From: Micavibrio sp.
Lineage (GTDB): Bacteria > Pseudomonadota > Alphaproteobacteria > Micavibrionales > UBA2020
DNA: 64,000 nucleotides
NCBI GenBank assembly: GCA_028283745.1
Contig: JAPWJZ010000008.1
Location: forward strand, 623,290-687,289
Reading direction: 5' to 3'
Position numbers and translations under genes: made by a program. Shown piece by piece: positions 32,008 to 41,002 of the stretch (positions are counted from its first letter, which is position 1; every line of letters starts with the position of its first letter). Below the pieces are notes generated by a model. It searched no databases, had not been told where the DNA came from, and saw only the letters and a program-made list of their open reading frames with translations.

Positions 32008-32082
32008 TGGTGCCGTCGATGGGATTTGAACCCGCGACCTCCCGCTTACGAAGCGGATGCTCTACCACTGAGCTACGACGGC
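32008..32082 (-). tRNA. tRNA-Thr (anticodon CGU)
   Basis: A cloverleaf on the minus strand: acceptor GCCGTCG/CGACGGC, D-arm GCTC...GAGC, anticodon stem TCCGC/GCGGG with loop TTCGTAA (anticodon CGT, reading ACG), T-loop TTCAAAT, discriminator A and an encoded CCA at 32010-32008. The T-stem is imperfect at its outer pairs. A T-rich run directly after CCA could end transcription. Confidence 0.93.
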
Positions 32083-32202
32083 ATTATGTCTGAACGACAG
32101 GGCTGCACAATAAGTGAAATTGGACGGGTTTTCAAGGACTGAATCAAGCGGGTGCATGCGGTGCGCGGCTAAATTATCTATATAAATCAATGGCTATGCG
32201 AC

Positions 32203-32214
32203 ATGTTTAAACAT
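32203..32214. promoter_or_regulatory. 12-bp perfect palindrome upstream of puuA
   Basis: ATGTTTAAACAT, 26 bp before the GTG start of the puuA-like gene, in an otherwise AT-rich leader. Its symmetry and place suit a dimeric regulator's operator. No regulator gene is adjacent. Confidence 0.4.
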
Positions 32215-32240
32215 AATCTTCTTGCCTTTCGGCGGCGGGC

Positions 32241-33635
32241 GTGTCAAATTCTGCCACCTTTCAACAACCAACAAGTGTAATCATGCATGACGCAAAAGCC
32301 TTCTTTGAACAAAATACCCACATAGACGCCCTCGAAGCCTTCATCGTTGATATCAACGGGGCCCTGCGAGGCAAGAAGATCCCCCGCGCTGGCGCGGACG
32401 ACTTGTTCAAATCCGGCGTGCGCATGCCGCTCTCCACCTTCGCATTTGATATTTTTGGCCAGGTCGTTATGTCGGCCGGCATGATCTCCGAAACCGGCGA
32501 CAATGACGGCGTGTGCCGCCCTGCCGCCAATACCCTGAAGCCCGCCCCGTGGCTGGAGCGCCCGACCGCACAGGTCATCATGAGCATGTTCGACAGCCGC
32601 GGCAAAGCCTGCTTCGCCGACCCGCGCCAGACGCTGCAAAACGTGCTGAACCTTTTTGCCAAAAAAGGCTGGACGCCGGTGGTGGCGGTGGAACTTGAAT
32701 TTTACATCATCGACGGCGGCCTTGATGAACGCGGCAACCCGCAGCCGCCGCGCTACCCCCGCACCGGCAAGCGCGTGCGCGATACGCAGGCGCTGTCAAT
32801 CGCCGAGGTCGAGGAATTTGAAAAGCTGCTGGCCGATATGGGCGATGCCTGCAAGGCGCAGGACATTCCCGCCGATGCGACAATTTCGGAGAACGGCCCC
32901 GGCCAGTACGAAATCAACCTGCTGCACCACAGCGATGCGCTGCTGGCGGCAGATCAGGCGCTGATGATGAAGCGCGCGGTGCGCGGCGTTGCCCGCCGCC
33001 ACGGCATGGATGCGACGTTTATGGCCAAGCCCTACGGCAATTTGTCGGGCAGCGGCATGCACGTGCATTTCAGCATTCTTGATAAAAAGGGCAATAACAT
33101 TTTCGCCGGCAAAGACCGCAAGGGCACACCCGCGCTAAGGCACGCGATTGCGGGCTTGATGCAATCCATGCCGGATTTCACGGCTATTTTTGCGCCGAAC
33201 TATAATTCGTACCGCCGCTTCGCGCCGAATTCGCACGCGCCCACAACCGTGTCGTGGGGCTATGATAACCGCATGGCGGCCATTCGCGTGCCGGAAAGCG
33301 GCATTGCGGCAACCCGTATTGAACACCGTGTCGGCGGGGCGGATGCAAACCCCTACCTTATCCTTGCGGCTATTCTGGCGGGGGCCTATGACGGCCTGAC
33401 CCGCCAGCTGGACCCCGGCAAGCCGTTTAGCGGAGATGTGTACAGTTCAAAGGCCAAGCGCCTGCCGGATACGTGGCAGGATTCGCTGGCGGCGTTTGAA
33501 AAGTCGAAGGTTGTTGCCAAATACTTCGGCGCGAATTTCAAAAACATGTACCTTGCCTGCAAACGGCAGGAAAAACAGCATATCGAGGCGCAGGTCAGCA
33601 GCCTTGAATACGACGCTTACCTCAGGGAAGTATGA
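32241..33635 (+). CDS. puuA: Gamma-glutamylputrescine synthetase-like (glutamine synthetase family)
   Basis: A 464-residue type I glutamine-synthetase-fold ligase of the PuuA group, which joins glutamate to putrescine using ATP as the first step of putrescine breakdown. The beta-grasp start (FIVDINGALRGKKIP), the Glu metal site in VELEFYI, ENGPGQYEINL and GSGMHVHFS (ATP/metal), and the RIEHRVGGADANPYL end are all present. GTG 32241 follows CGGCGGCGGG; ATG 32283 is an alternative. Its stop overlaps the start of the PuuB-like oxidase (ATGA), the usual puu pairing. Other amine substrates are possible. Confidence 0.88.
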   Translation: MSNSATFQQPTSVIMHDAKAFFEQNTHIDALEAFIVDINGALRGKKIPRAGADDLFKSGVRMPLSTFAFDIFGQVVMSAGMISETGDNDGVCRPAANTLKPAPWLERPTAQVIMSMFDSRGKACFADPRQTLQNVLNLFAKKGWTPVVAVELEFYIIDGGLDERGNPQPPRYPRTGKRVRDTQALSIAEVEEFEKLLADMGDACKAQDIPADATISENGPGQYEINLLHHSDALLAADQALMMKRAVRGVARRHGMDATFMAKPYGNLSGSGMHVHFSILDKKGNNIFAGKDRKGTPALRHAIAGLMQSMPDFTAIFAPNYNSYRRFAPNSHAPTTVSWGYDNRMAAIRVPESGIAATRIEHRVGGADANPYLILAAILAGAYDGLTRQLDPGKPFSGDVYSSKAKRLPDTWQDSLAAFEKSKVVAKYFGANFKNMYLACKRQEKQHIEAQVSSLEYDAYLREV

Positions 33636-34945
33636 TGACAGCACAACAAAAAGCAGCGCCTGCCCAAATGCAGGCGCATACGAACTCGTATTACGCCCAT
33701 AGCGCCAACCCGCAACCCGCGCGCCCGGCGCTGCAGGGCGAGGTAACGGCGGATGTCTGCGTGGTGGGCGGCGGCTTTGCCGGCATTTCAACCGCGCTGC
33801 ATCTGGCGGAAAAAGGCCTGAAGGTTGTTGTGCTGGAGGGTGTGAAGGTTGGCTTTGGCGCATCGGGCCGCAACGGCGGGCAGATTGTGAACGGCTACAG
33901 CCGTGATTACGACACCATCCTCAGCCGCTACGGGCAGGATACAGCGCGCGCGCTGCTGAACATGAGCTTCGAGGGCGGGGATATTATCCGCGAGCGCGCC
34001 GCCAAATACGACATTAAATGCGACCTTAAAAAAGGCGGCTTCTTTGCGGCCTTTACCGACAGGCAGATGAAGTTTCTGGAACGCCGCCGCGAAGTATGGG
34101 CCATGGCGGGCCATACCGATACCGCGATGTTCGACAAGGCGCAGACCAAAACCGTTTCCGATACCGATATTTATACCGGCGGCCTGCTGGATAATAAAGG
34201 CGGCCATATTCACCCCTTGAACCTTGTGCAGGGGCAGGCGGTGGCGCTTGAATCCCTCGGCGGTAAAATATACGAACAATCGCGGGTTACGCATATTGAT
34301 GACGGCGCAAAGCCCGTGGCCTATACGGCGCAGGGCTGCGTGCGGGCGGATAAACTGGTCGTTTGCGGCAATGCCTATATCGGCACAGCCGTGCCGGAAC
34401 TGGCGCCGCGCTTTATGTCGGTAAGCAGCCAGATTGTGGTGACGGAAGTGCTGGGCAAGGACCTGACCGACCGCATGATGCCGGCGGATTACTGCCTTGA
34501 AGACTGCAATTACCTGCTGGATTATTACCGCATTACCGGCGACCACCGCCTGCTGTTTGGCGGCGGCGTGGTGTATTCGGGCGCGGAGCCTTCGGATATT
34601 AAAAACCGCCTTGTGCCGCATATCGAAAAAACCTTCCCCTACCTGAAGGGCAAGAAAATCGACTTCGCGTGGAGCGGCAACTTCGCGCTCACCCTCACGC
34701 GCATGCCGCACATCGGGCGGTTGTCGGATACGGTTTACTTTATTCACGGCGACAGCGGGCACGGCGTGACCACAACGCACCTGCTCGGCCGCCTGACGGC
34801 GGAAGCCATGCACCAGCAAATGACGCGCTATGATGTATTCGGCAATATGCGCAACTACCCGTTCCCCGGCGGCCGCACGTTCCGCGTGCCGCTCACGGCT
34901 ATGGGTGCATGGTATTACGCCATGAAAGAAAAGCTGGGGATGTAA
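33632..34945 (+). CDS. puuB: Gamma-glutamylputrescine oxidase-like FAD oxidoreductase
   Basis: A 437-residue DAO-family flavoenzyme. PuuB oxidises gamma-glutamylputrescine to the aldehyde, releasing ammonia and peroxide. The FAD motif VVGGGFAGISTALHLAE begins near residue 46, followed by GFGASGRNGGQIVNG as in PuuB, and the C-terminal GDSGHGVTTTHLLG. It is translationally coupled to puuA. A paralogue lies at 57235-58527. A G9 run (34948-34956) lies just after the stop. Confidence 0.88.
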   Translation: MMTAQQKAAPAQMQAHTNSYYAHSANPQPARPALQGEVTADVCVVGGGFAGISTALHLAEKGLKVVVLEGVKVGFGASGRNGGQIVNGYSRDYDTILSRYGQDTARALLNMSFEGGDIIRERAAKYDIKCDLKKGGFFAAFTDRQMKFLERRREVWAMAGHTDTAMFDKAQTKTVSDTDIYTGGLLDNKGGHIHPLNLVQGQAVALESLGGKIYEQSRVTHIDDGAKPVAYTAQGCVRADKLVVCGNAYIGTAVPELAPRFMSVSSQIVVTEVLGKDLTDRMMPADYCLEDCNYLLDYYRITGDHRLLFGGGVVYSGAEPSDIKNRLVPHIEKTFPYLKGKKIDFAWSGNFALTLTRMPHIGRLSDTVYFIHGDSGHGVTTTHLLGRLTAEAMHQQMTRYDVFGNMRNYPFPGGRTFRVPLTAMGAWYYAMKEKLGM

Positions 34946-34957
34946 CCGGGGGGGGGC

Positions 34958-35335
34958 CTAGATTTTGGTCATCACCAGTTTGGTGGCAACATCACCATGG
35001 TGTATGCGGCCTTCCAGTATCAGGCGGCCATCAAGGCGGCGCACCTTCAGGAAGGTTTTGTAGGTCATCATCGCCTTTGTCGGGTTGCCTTTTTCATCGT
35101 AGATGAATTTGCTGGTGTCCTGCGCGTGGCTGGGGTCGATGGTGGATTTCATCCACACGCCGTCGTTCTCTGCGATCGTAAACTGGCTTTCCCAGATAAA
35201 GCCGTTTTTGTCCTTGCGGAAGGTAAAGCCGTTTTTGATTTCGGTGCGGCCATCGCCATCAACGCGCGCGCCGTTGTCGGTCGTTTCGGTGTGAATCTCG
35301 TAAATACCGTCAAGTTCTTCGATCGAGAGGGACAA
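34958..35335 (-). CDS. Hypothetical protein
   Basis: A protein of about 125 residues, mainly beta strands (GIYEIHTETTDNGARVDGDGRTEI..., RRLDGRLILEGRIHHGD), looking like a small lipocalin- or beta-barrel-type sensor domain, with no named family. A TTG at 35335 is preferred: GGAG lies 8 bp upstream and the protein then starts MSLSIEELDG. An ATG at 35389 would add a stretch with no ribosome site. It converges on puuB with only a short GC run between. Confidence 0.6.
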   Translation of the reverse strand: MSLSIEELDGIYEIHTETTDNGARVDGDGRTEIKNGFTFRKDKNGFIWESQFTIAENDGVWMKSTIDPSHAQDTSKFIYDEKGNPTKAMMTYKTFLKVRRLDGRLILEGRIHHGDVATKLVMTKI

Positions 35336-35498
35336 AGGCGATGCTCCGGAATATCCAAGGAATATAATAGTATGCGGCCGCATACCCATTCAAGTATAAC
35401 TACGTATTTTCAATAAAGTTCCAAGTGTTTGAAAATTTATACTGAATCCTATATTGTTCGTTATTCCCGCCTTCCAAGGATAACCCAAAGGACAATCA

Positions 35499-37193
35499 GT
35501 GGCCAAAGCTTCCGACACTTCCGCTGCCGACAGCAAACATGACGCCGCCTACCGCGTTCTTGCCCGCAAATACCGCCCGCAGAATTTTGCGCAGCTGAAG
35601 GGGCAGGATGCGCTGGTGCGCACGCTGTCAAACGCCATTGAAACGGGTCGCATTGCCCATGCCTTTATGCTGACCGGCGTACGCGGCGTTGGCAAAACCA
35701 CCACCGCCCGCATCATCGCCCGCGCGCTCAACTGCGAGCAGGGCCCCACCGTCAACCCCTGCGGCACCTGCGAGCAATGCAAGGCCATTGCCGAAGACCG
35801 CCACGTTGACGTGCTGGAGATGGACGCTGCATCCCATACCGGCGTCGATAACATTCGCGACCTGATTGATACCGTGCAATACGCGCCCGTTTCCGGCCGC
35901 TACAAAGTCTTTATCATCGACGAGGTGCATATGCTCTCGAAGGGCGCGTTCAACGCGCTGCTGAAGACGCTGGAAGAACCGCCGCTGCACGTGAAGTTCG
36001 TTTTTGCCACCACCGAAATCCGCAAAGTGCCGGTCACCGTCCTGTCGCGCTGCCAGCGCTTTGACCTGCGCCGCATTGATGCCGGCCTGCTGGAAAGCTA
36101 TTTTGGCGAATTGCTGGTGAAGGAAAACGTAAAGGCGGAGCAGGGCGCGCTTGCCCTCGTCGCCCGTGCGGCAGATGGTTCCGCCCGCGACGGCCTGAGC
36201 CTGCTCGACCAGGCCATTTCCCGCGAACCGCAGGGCCTGACCGAAACCGCCGTGCGCGAAATGCTGGGCCTTGTCGACCGTTCCGTCACCCATGACCTGT
36301 ACGAAGCCCTGATGAAGGGTGACACCACCGCCATGCTGGCGCTGCTGGACACCTTCTATAAAAGCGGCGCAGACCCCATTCAAATTCTGCAGGACCTGCT
36401 GGAGCTGACGCATTACCTGACCAAGGTAAAGGTAAGTCCCGATGCCGCCCGCGACCAGGCATTGCCGGAAGCGGAGCGCGTGCGCGGCGCCGGCATTGCG
36501 CAGGTGCTGTCCATACCCGTCCTCACGCGCAACTGGCAAATGCTGCTGAAGGGCGTTTCTGAAGTGCAGCATGCCCTGCGCCCGCAGCAGGCGCTGGAAA
36601 TGGTGTTGATCCGCCTTGTCTATGCCTCGGACCAGCCGACGCCGGGCGATGTACTGAAGCAATTAAAGGATGGTTCCACCGTTAGCGCAGGCGGCGGCGC
36701 CATGCCCTCCGGCGGCGGCGCGCCCCGCGGCAATACAATTATGCGCGCCGTTGGCGGCAGCCAAAATAGTTCGCAGGCGGCTGCCGTATCATCCGCTGTT
36801 ATTGCAACCGATGCCGATACCGGCCTTCGCATTGCCCTTAACAGCTTTGCCGATGTTGCGGCGCTGTTCGCGGAAAAGCGCGATGCGCTGACCCATGCGA
36901 ATATCGTCAACTACGTGCATCCCGTGAAGTTTGAACGCGGCCACATCGCCATCCGCCTGAAGGATGGCGCGCCGCAAACGCTTATTGGTACCTTGTCTGA
37001 AAAGCTGGGGCTTTGGACCGGCGAACGCTGGATTATTTCGACCAGCCGCGAAGCGGGCGCGCCCACCATGGCAGAACAGCGCGATGTCGCCATCAAGGAC
37101 GAACGCGCCGAAGTTACCGCGAGCCCGATTGTATCGGAGGTGCTGAAGGTGTTTCCGGGTGCTAAAATCGTGGAAATTCGCAAGAAGCCTTAA
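35499..37193 (+). CDS. dnaX: DNA polymerase III subunit gamma/tau
   Basis: A 564-residue clamp-loader ATPase. Walker A GVRGVGKTT is at 60-68, the zinc knuckle uses C79, C88, C91 and C94, and Walker B DEVH is at 141-144; an AAA+ lid and collar follow, then a Gly/Ala linker (about 400-440) and a C-terminal tau-type domain binding the polymerase. The GTG start follows AAAGGACAATCA. The 3' end overlaps the convergent ankyrin gene by 4 bp. The usual dnaX-ybaB-recR order is interrupted here. Confidence 0.97.
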   Translation: MAKASDTSAADSKHDAAYRVLARKYRPQNFAQLKGQDALVRTLSNAIETGRIAHAFMLTGVRGVGKTTTARIIARALNCEQGPTVNPCGTCEQCKAIAEDRHVDVLEMDAASHTGVDNIRDLIDTVQYAPVSGRYKVFIIDEVHMLSKGAFNALLKTLEEPPLHVKFVFATTEIRKVPVTVLSRCQRFDLRRIDAGLLESYFGELLVKENVKAEQGALALVARAADGSARDGLSLLDQAISREPQGLTETAVREMLGLVDRSVTHDLYEALMKGDTTAMLALLDTFYKSGADPIQILQDLLELTHYLTKVKVSPDAARDQALPEAERVRGAGIAQVLSIPVLTRNWQMLLKGVSEVQHALRPQQALEMVLIRLVYASDQPTPGDVLKQLKDGSTVSAGGGAMPSGGGAPRGNTIMRAVGGSQNSSQAAAVSSAVIATDADTGLRIALNSFADVAALFAEKRDALTHANIVNYVHPVKFERGHIAIRLKDGAPQTLIGTLSEKLGLWTGERWIISTSREAGAPTMAEQRDVAIKDERAEVTASPIVSEVLKVFPGAKIVEIRKKP

Positions 37194-37882
37194 ACCAGCT
37201 TTGCCTTGAGAAGGTTTTTCTCAAGCTGGCGGAGCCTCTCTGTATTGTCATCGTTGGTCGGCTTCAGCATCGCGCCGGGCACTTCGGCTTCGGCGGCGGC
37301 CTTCTTGGCAGCTTCAGCGGCAGAAAGTTTATCTTCCGCCTGCTTAATTCCCGCATCAACCAGCGGCTGCAGAATATCAGTATAGCCGTTTTCACGCACG
37401 TAATCGAGCGCGGTCAGCCCGTCGCCATCCTTCGGCGTCACATCCGCGCCAAAGCGCAGCAGCAGCGTAACGGTATTTTTAAAATCATGCGCGGCCGCCG
37501 ACATAAGCGCGGTATGGCCGTTGGTGTTGATGTGGTTGATATCCGCGCCGGCCTTCAACAGCAATTCTGCAATCACGGCCTTGCCCGTGAAAGCCGCGAA
37601 CATAAGGGCGGTTGAACCGTTGGGGTTAACTTCATCCACCGGGTGGCCGGATTTAATGATGATCCATGCGGCTTCGCGCGCGCCTTCACGCGCCGCATAC
37701 ATCAGGCCGGTCATGCCTTCCGCGCTTTTCCATTTCGGCGCATCCGGGTTTTCCATGATGAATCTTAGTACGGTCGGCATATCGTTGCGCTGCGCGGCTT
37801 CAAAGAATTGCTTTGCCTCGGGCGGGGTGATGACCGGCTTGCTTTCGGCGTTGAACGTATTTGTAATCGGTTCAGCGGGCAT
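37190..37882 (-). CDS. Ankyrin repeat protein
   Basis: A 230-residue protein with about four ankyrin repeats between residues 25 and 180 (GMTGLMYAAREGA, GSTALMFAAFTGK, GHTALMSAAAHDF, GLTALDYVRENGY) and a charged Ala/Lys-rich helical tail. Ankyrins bind proteins; there is no signal peptide, so it should stay in the cytosol unless exported by another route. It sits between dnaX and ybaB on the opposite strand, overlapping the dnaX stop by 4 bp, which suggests a later insertion into a conserved gene pair. Confidence 0.88.
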   Translation of the reverse strand: MPAEPITNTFNAESKPVITPPEAKQFFEAAQRNDMPTVLRFIMENPDAPKWKSAEGMTGLMYAAREGAREAAWIIIKSGHPVDEVNPNGSTALMFAAFTGKAVIAELLLKAGADINHINTNGHTALMSAAAHDFKNTVTLLLRFGADVTPKDGDGLTALDYVRENGYTDILQPLVDAGIKQAEDKLSAAEAAKKAAAEAEVPGAMLKPTNDDNTERLRQLEKNLLKAKLV

Positions 37883-38062
37883 ATCTTCTGGTACAACCTC
37901 GGGGCTTGGCGCGGTGTTTTATATGGACGGCTTTTCGCAGCATTTTAAAATCTGCGTGCAGTTTACCATAAGAAATAAGATAAACTCAACTGTTCTCTTT
38001 TGATAGCCAATTTATCTTTTAATAACAATATCTTATTAACAAAATTCGGTGCGCGAAAGCGG

Positions 38063-38091
38063 TTGACTTGAGGGGCGCAGGGCTATATTTT
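38063..38091 (+). promoter_or_regulatory. Sigma-70-type promoter for ybaB
   Basis: TTGACT (38063-38068), 17 bp, TATTTT (38086-38091); a TATATT is also there at 15 bp. About 60 bp before the ybaB GTG. It would give ybaB its own transcription, since dnaX is cut off by the antisense ankyrin gene. Confidence 0.55.
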
Positions 38092-38150
38092 CTGGAATAT
38101 CCAGACAACCTCGTTTTAGACCCGCCAAGACGGCAGGAAGGCTTAATCCC

Positions 38151-38474
38151 GTGACCAATATCGTGCAGATGATGCAGAAGGCCAAGAAGTTCAAGCAGGA
38201 AATGCAGGACCTGCAGGAACGCGTGCAGCGCATGGATGTAGACGGCGCAGCCGGCAACGGCCTTGTTACCTGCCGCATGAACGGCCGTCACGAACTGAAA
38301 AGCCTGAAGGTCGACCCCAGCCTTATCAAGCCCGACGATGCGGAGATGATGGAAGACCTTATCGTGGCCGCCATCAACGATGCGCGCGCGAAGGCGGAAA
38401 AATTTATGTCCGAGCAGACACAAAAGCTTATGAGCGACATGGGCCTGCCCCCCAACATGGAACTGCCCTTCTAA
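38151..38474 (+). CDS. ybaB: YbaB/EbfC family nucleoid-associated protein
   Basis: A 107-residue small basic/acidic dimeric DNA-binding protein of the YbaB/EbfC family, affecting nucleoid organisation. It shows the N-terminal helix (MTNIVQMMQKAKKFKQEMQ) and the central VDGAAGNGLVTCRMNGRHELKSLKVDP strands of the family; length is typical. GTG start behind AGGAAGG. recR, its usual partner, does not follow; instead there is an unknown gene and xth. Confidence 0.93.
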   Translation: MTNIVQMMQKAKKFKQEMQDLQERVQRMDVDGAAGNGLVTCRMNGRHELKSLKVDPSLIKPDDAEMMEDLIVAAINDARAKAEKFMSEQTQKLMSDMGLPPNMELPF

Positions 38475-38505
38475 ATTTTCAGCGCTTTTTTTCAGGAGCA
38501 TTTTT

Positions 38506-39120
38506 ATGGCCTTTGAATATTCCACTTCCGGCATGCCCGCCAACGACCGCTGGCAGATCGCGACCGAAATTTGCAACCAGTGGCTGAACCAGAATATGTC
38601 GATGTTCGGACCGGAGCGCATCGCGAGCTTCATGCATAACCAGCCCGTCGCCGCCGCCCGCCGCATTCTTGATAATTGCGCGGATGCTTCGGAAGAGTCC
38701 GTGACGCTGGCGCTGCTGGGCCCCGCGAAATCGACATTGATTGCCAACCCCGAAACCGAGCGCACGGCGCGCGGCATTTTCGGCGACCGGGCCATTGATA
38801 TGCTGCACGCGATGATCGAGCCGTCGAAGGCGGATGCCGAGATGCTGCGCGACATCAACCGCATTTTCGTCGTCGAAGGCGTTTCCACCATGAACGACCA
38901 GATGGTGGGCCGCGCCAAAATCGACCGCTTCCACGAAACACGCTGGCAGATTTTGAACCAGCTGGAGCGTGACTTCGCCACCATCAAGGGCCAAGATCCG
39001 GCGCTGGACGTGATTTTTGAAGATGCCGCGAAAAAATCGCACGAGGCGCTGACCGCTCTCGATAAAGCCGCGCGGGCCGACGGAAAAAAGGGCTTTAAGC
39101 CCCCCGTGAACCCGCATTAA
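38506..39120 (+). CDS. Hypothetical helical protein
   Basis: A 204-residue, largely helical soluble protein. A central block (IFGDRAIDMLHAMIEPSKADAEMLRDINRIFVVEGVSTMNDQM) is reminiscent of the HD-fold of RelA/SpoT proteins, but the catalytic HD pair is missing, so the resemblance is weak. CAGGAGCATTTTT before the ATG is a good ribosome site. It lies between ybaB and xth, 31 and 17 bp from them, suggesting one transcript. Confidence 0.75.
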   Translation: MAFEYSTSGMPANDRWQIATEICNQWLNQNMSMFGPERIASFMHNQPVAAARRILDNCADASEESVTLALLGPAKSTLIANPETERTARGIFGDRAIDMLHAMIEPSKADAEMLRDINRIFVVEGVSTMNDQMVGRAKIDRFHETRWQILNQLERDFATIKGQDPALDVIFEDAAKKSHEALTALDKAARADGKKGFKPPVNPH

Positions 39121-39137
39121 AGGGAAGGTTTGCCTCT

Positions 39138-39944
39138 ATGCGTCTCGTCACCTGGAACATCAACTCCGTCCGCCTGCGTATCGACCTTCTCATGAAGGTT
39201 GTGGAACGGCTGAACCCGGATGTTTTGTGCCTGCAGGAAACCAAGACGCCGGATGAGTTTTTCCCCGTCGACGCGATTGTGTCAAAAGGGTTTGCGCACC
39301 ACCACTTCAGCGGCATGAAAGGTTATAACGGCGTTGCCATTTTCTCCCGCCTGCCGCTGGAAGACGGGCAGGTGCACAAGCGCGTTGGTAAAAATGACTG
39401 CCGGCATATCTCCGCCAAAGTAAAACGCAAGGGCGGCGCTTTCGAGCTGCATAACATTTACATTCCCGCCGGTGGCTATGAACCCGACCCCGTCACAAAT
39501 GATAAATTCCAGCACAAGCTCGACTTCGTCGACGAGCTGGCAAAGTGGTTCCCCAAGGAACGCTCCGCCAAAGATGCGATGATTGCGGTGGGTGACTTCA
39601 ACATTGCCCCGCTGGAAAATGATGTATGGGACCATAAAAAAATGGTCGGCGTCGTATCGCATACGCCCGTTGAAATTGAAAAATTTGCCAAGTTCCAGAA
39701 ATCTGTCGACTTCTATGATGCCGTGCGCCATTTCGTGCCGGACGATAAAAAACTGTTTTCATGGTGGAGCTACCGCGCCGCCGACTGGGACACCGCCGAC
39801 AAAGGCCGCCGCCTTGACCATATCTGGGTCACGCAAAAACTCAAAAGCGCCCTTAAAAGCCACGAAGTTTTGCGTGATGTGCGCGGCTGGGAACGCCCGT
39901 CGGACCACGTGCCTGTCGTCCTCGACCTGAAGGATGCTGCCTGA
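39138..39944 (+). CDS. xth: Exodeoxyribonuclease III
   Basis: A 268-residue AP endonuclease/3'-exonuclease of base-excision repair (ExoIII family). Catalytic residues are visible: N7, E34 in LQETK, Y108, D153 and N155 in GDFN, D227, and D256-H257 in SDH. Length is normal. Its stop overlaps the start of the following ankyrin gene (TGATG), so the two are coupled. Confidence 0.96.
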   Translation: MRLVTWNINSVRLRIDLLMKVVERLNPDVLCLQETKTPDEFFPVDAIVSKGFAHHHFSGMKGYNGVAIFSRLPLEDGQVHKRVGKNDCRHISAKVKRKGGAFELHNIYIPAGGYEPDPVTNDKFQHKLDFVDELAKWFPKERSAKDAMIAVGDFNIAPLENDVWDHKKMVGVVSHTPVEIEKFAKFQKSVDFYDAVRHFVPDDKKLFSWWSYRAADWDTADKGRRLDHIWVTQKLKSALKSHEVLRDVRGWERPSDHVPVVLDLKDAA

Positions 39945-40978
39945 TGGGGTTCGAACTGGATATGGATGATTACTGGGACGGCAACCGCCAGCCCGCACAA
40001 TCGCCTAAAACAACGGTCACGACCGAATTGCCGGATTTTGCCGCGCGCGGCGACCTTGATGCCGTCAAAGCCGCCGTCAGCCTTGGCGCGGATGTAACGC
40101 ATGACCGCAGCCGCGCCCTGCGCCGCGCCGCCGCCGAAGGCCATGCGGATATTTGCGAGTTTTTAATCGGCAAGGGCGCAGATGTTCACGCCCTTGGCGA
40201 TGAAGCCCTGCGCTTTGCGGTCACGAATAACCGTGATCTTGCCGTCATCCGGCTGCTGCGCCTTGGTGCCGGCGCCGATGCCATGGAAGGCGAAGCGCTT
40301 ATCAAGGCTGCAACCTCCGGCAATGCCAATATCGTTCAGGCGTTGCTGGCGGCGGGCGCAGACCCCAACGGCAGCGATGCGCAGGCCCTGCGCAAAGCGT
40401 CTTTCAACGGGCATGACCTTGTAGTGCGCCACCTGCTGCGCGCGGGCGCAGATGCTTTTGCCATGGGTGGCCATGCCTTGAGCCTTGCCGACCAGGACAA
40501 GCACGAACTGGTCGTCCAGCTGCTGGCTGAAGCCATGCACGAACAACGCGCCGCTTTTTTTGAGGCGCTAAAGAATGCGCCGGACGTAAAAACCTTCCTC
40601 CGCACGCCCTACGCAGGCGACATGGCCTCCGGCGGGGAATGCGGTTTGATGCGCGCTGCCAAAATGAACTGCCTGCAAAAGGTGGTGGAGCGCATGAAGG
40701 AGACGGGCGACCGTTTAACCTATGACGACCTGCACGGCTTCAAGGACCGCAGTGGCCGCAGCCTTGCGACCGTTGCGGCTGACCATTATCATTTGAAGGA
40801 CCTGTTCGATGTCACGCTCTGGCGCGGAGACATTGACGGCTTGAAATCCGCGTGGGACAAAATCGCGAAACCCGTGCAGGCCAACAGCGGCATCACCGCC
40901 GACGACTTCGCCACCATGGTTGCCGAACACCACCAGCGAACCCTGAAAGACAAAGCCGGCAAGTTCAAGCTGAAGTAA
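39944..40978 (+). CDS. Ankyrin repeat protein coupled to xth
   Basis: A 344-residue protein with about six ankyrin-type repeats from residue 25 to 215 (RRAAAEGHADICEFLIGKGADV, ALIKAATSGNANIVQALLAAGADP and similar), then a C-terminal alpha-helical region of about 130 residues without a known family. No signal peptide. The start overlaps the xth stop. It is the second of three ankyrin proteins in the window; partners are unknown. Confidence 0.9.
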   Translation: MGFELDMDDYWDGNRQPAQSPKTTVTTELPDFAARGDLDAVKAAVSLGADVTHDRSRALRRAAAEGHADICEFLIGKGADVHALGDEALRFAVTNNRDLAVIRLLRLGAGADAMEGEALIKAATSGNANIVQALLAAGADPNGSDAQALRKASFNGHDLVVRHLLRAGADAFAMGGHALSLADQDKHELVVQLLAEAMHEQRAAFFEALKNAPDVKTFLRTPYAGDMASGGECGLMRAAKMNCLQKVVERMKETGDRLTYDDLHGFKDRSGRSLATVAADHYHLKDLFDVTLWRGDIDGLKSAWDKIAKPVQANSGITADDFATMVAEHHQRTLKDKAGKFKLK

Positions 40979-41002
40979 GGCTACATTGACGTCATCGAGG
41001 GT

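Noticed and set aside
31784-32068. A 94-codon minus-strand frame starting MVEHPLRKREVAGSNPIDG
   Set aside because: It is the well-known translation artefact of a tRNA gene and runs across the tRNA-Thr into the cupin gene.
34948-34956. G9 homopolymer after puuB
   Set aside because: It lies between convergent genes and affects no reading frame; phase variation is not supported.
35390-35498. A 4.5S (SRP) RNA gene upstream of dnaX, its place in some bacteria
   Set aside because: The gap is AT-rich and has no SRP core GGTCAGG/AGCAGCCA-type sequence.
38019-38987. A 322-codon minus-strand frame
   Set aside because: It is the shadow of ybaB and the gene after it; no ribosome site or domain.
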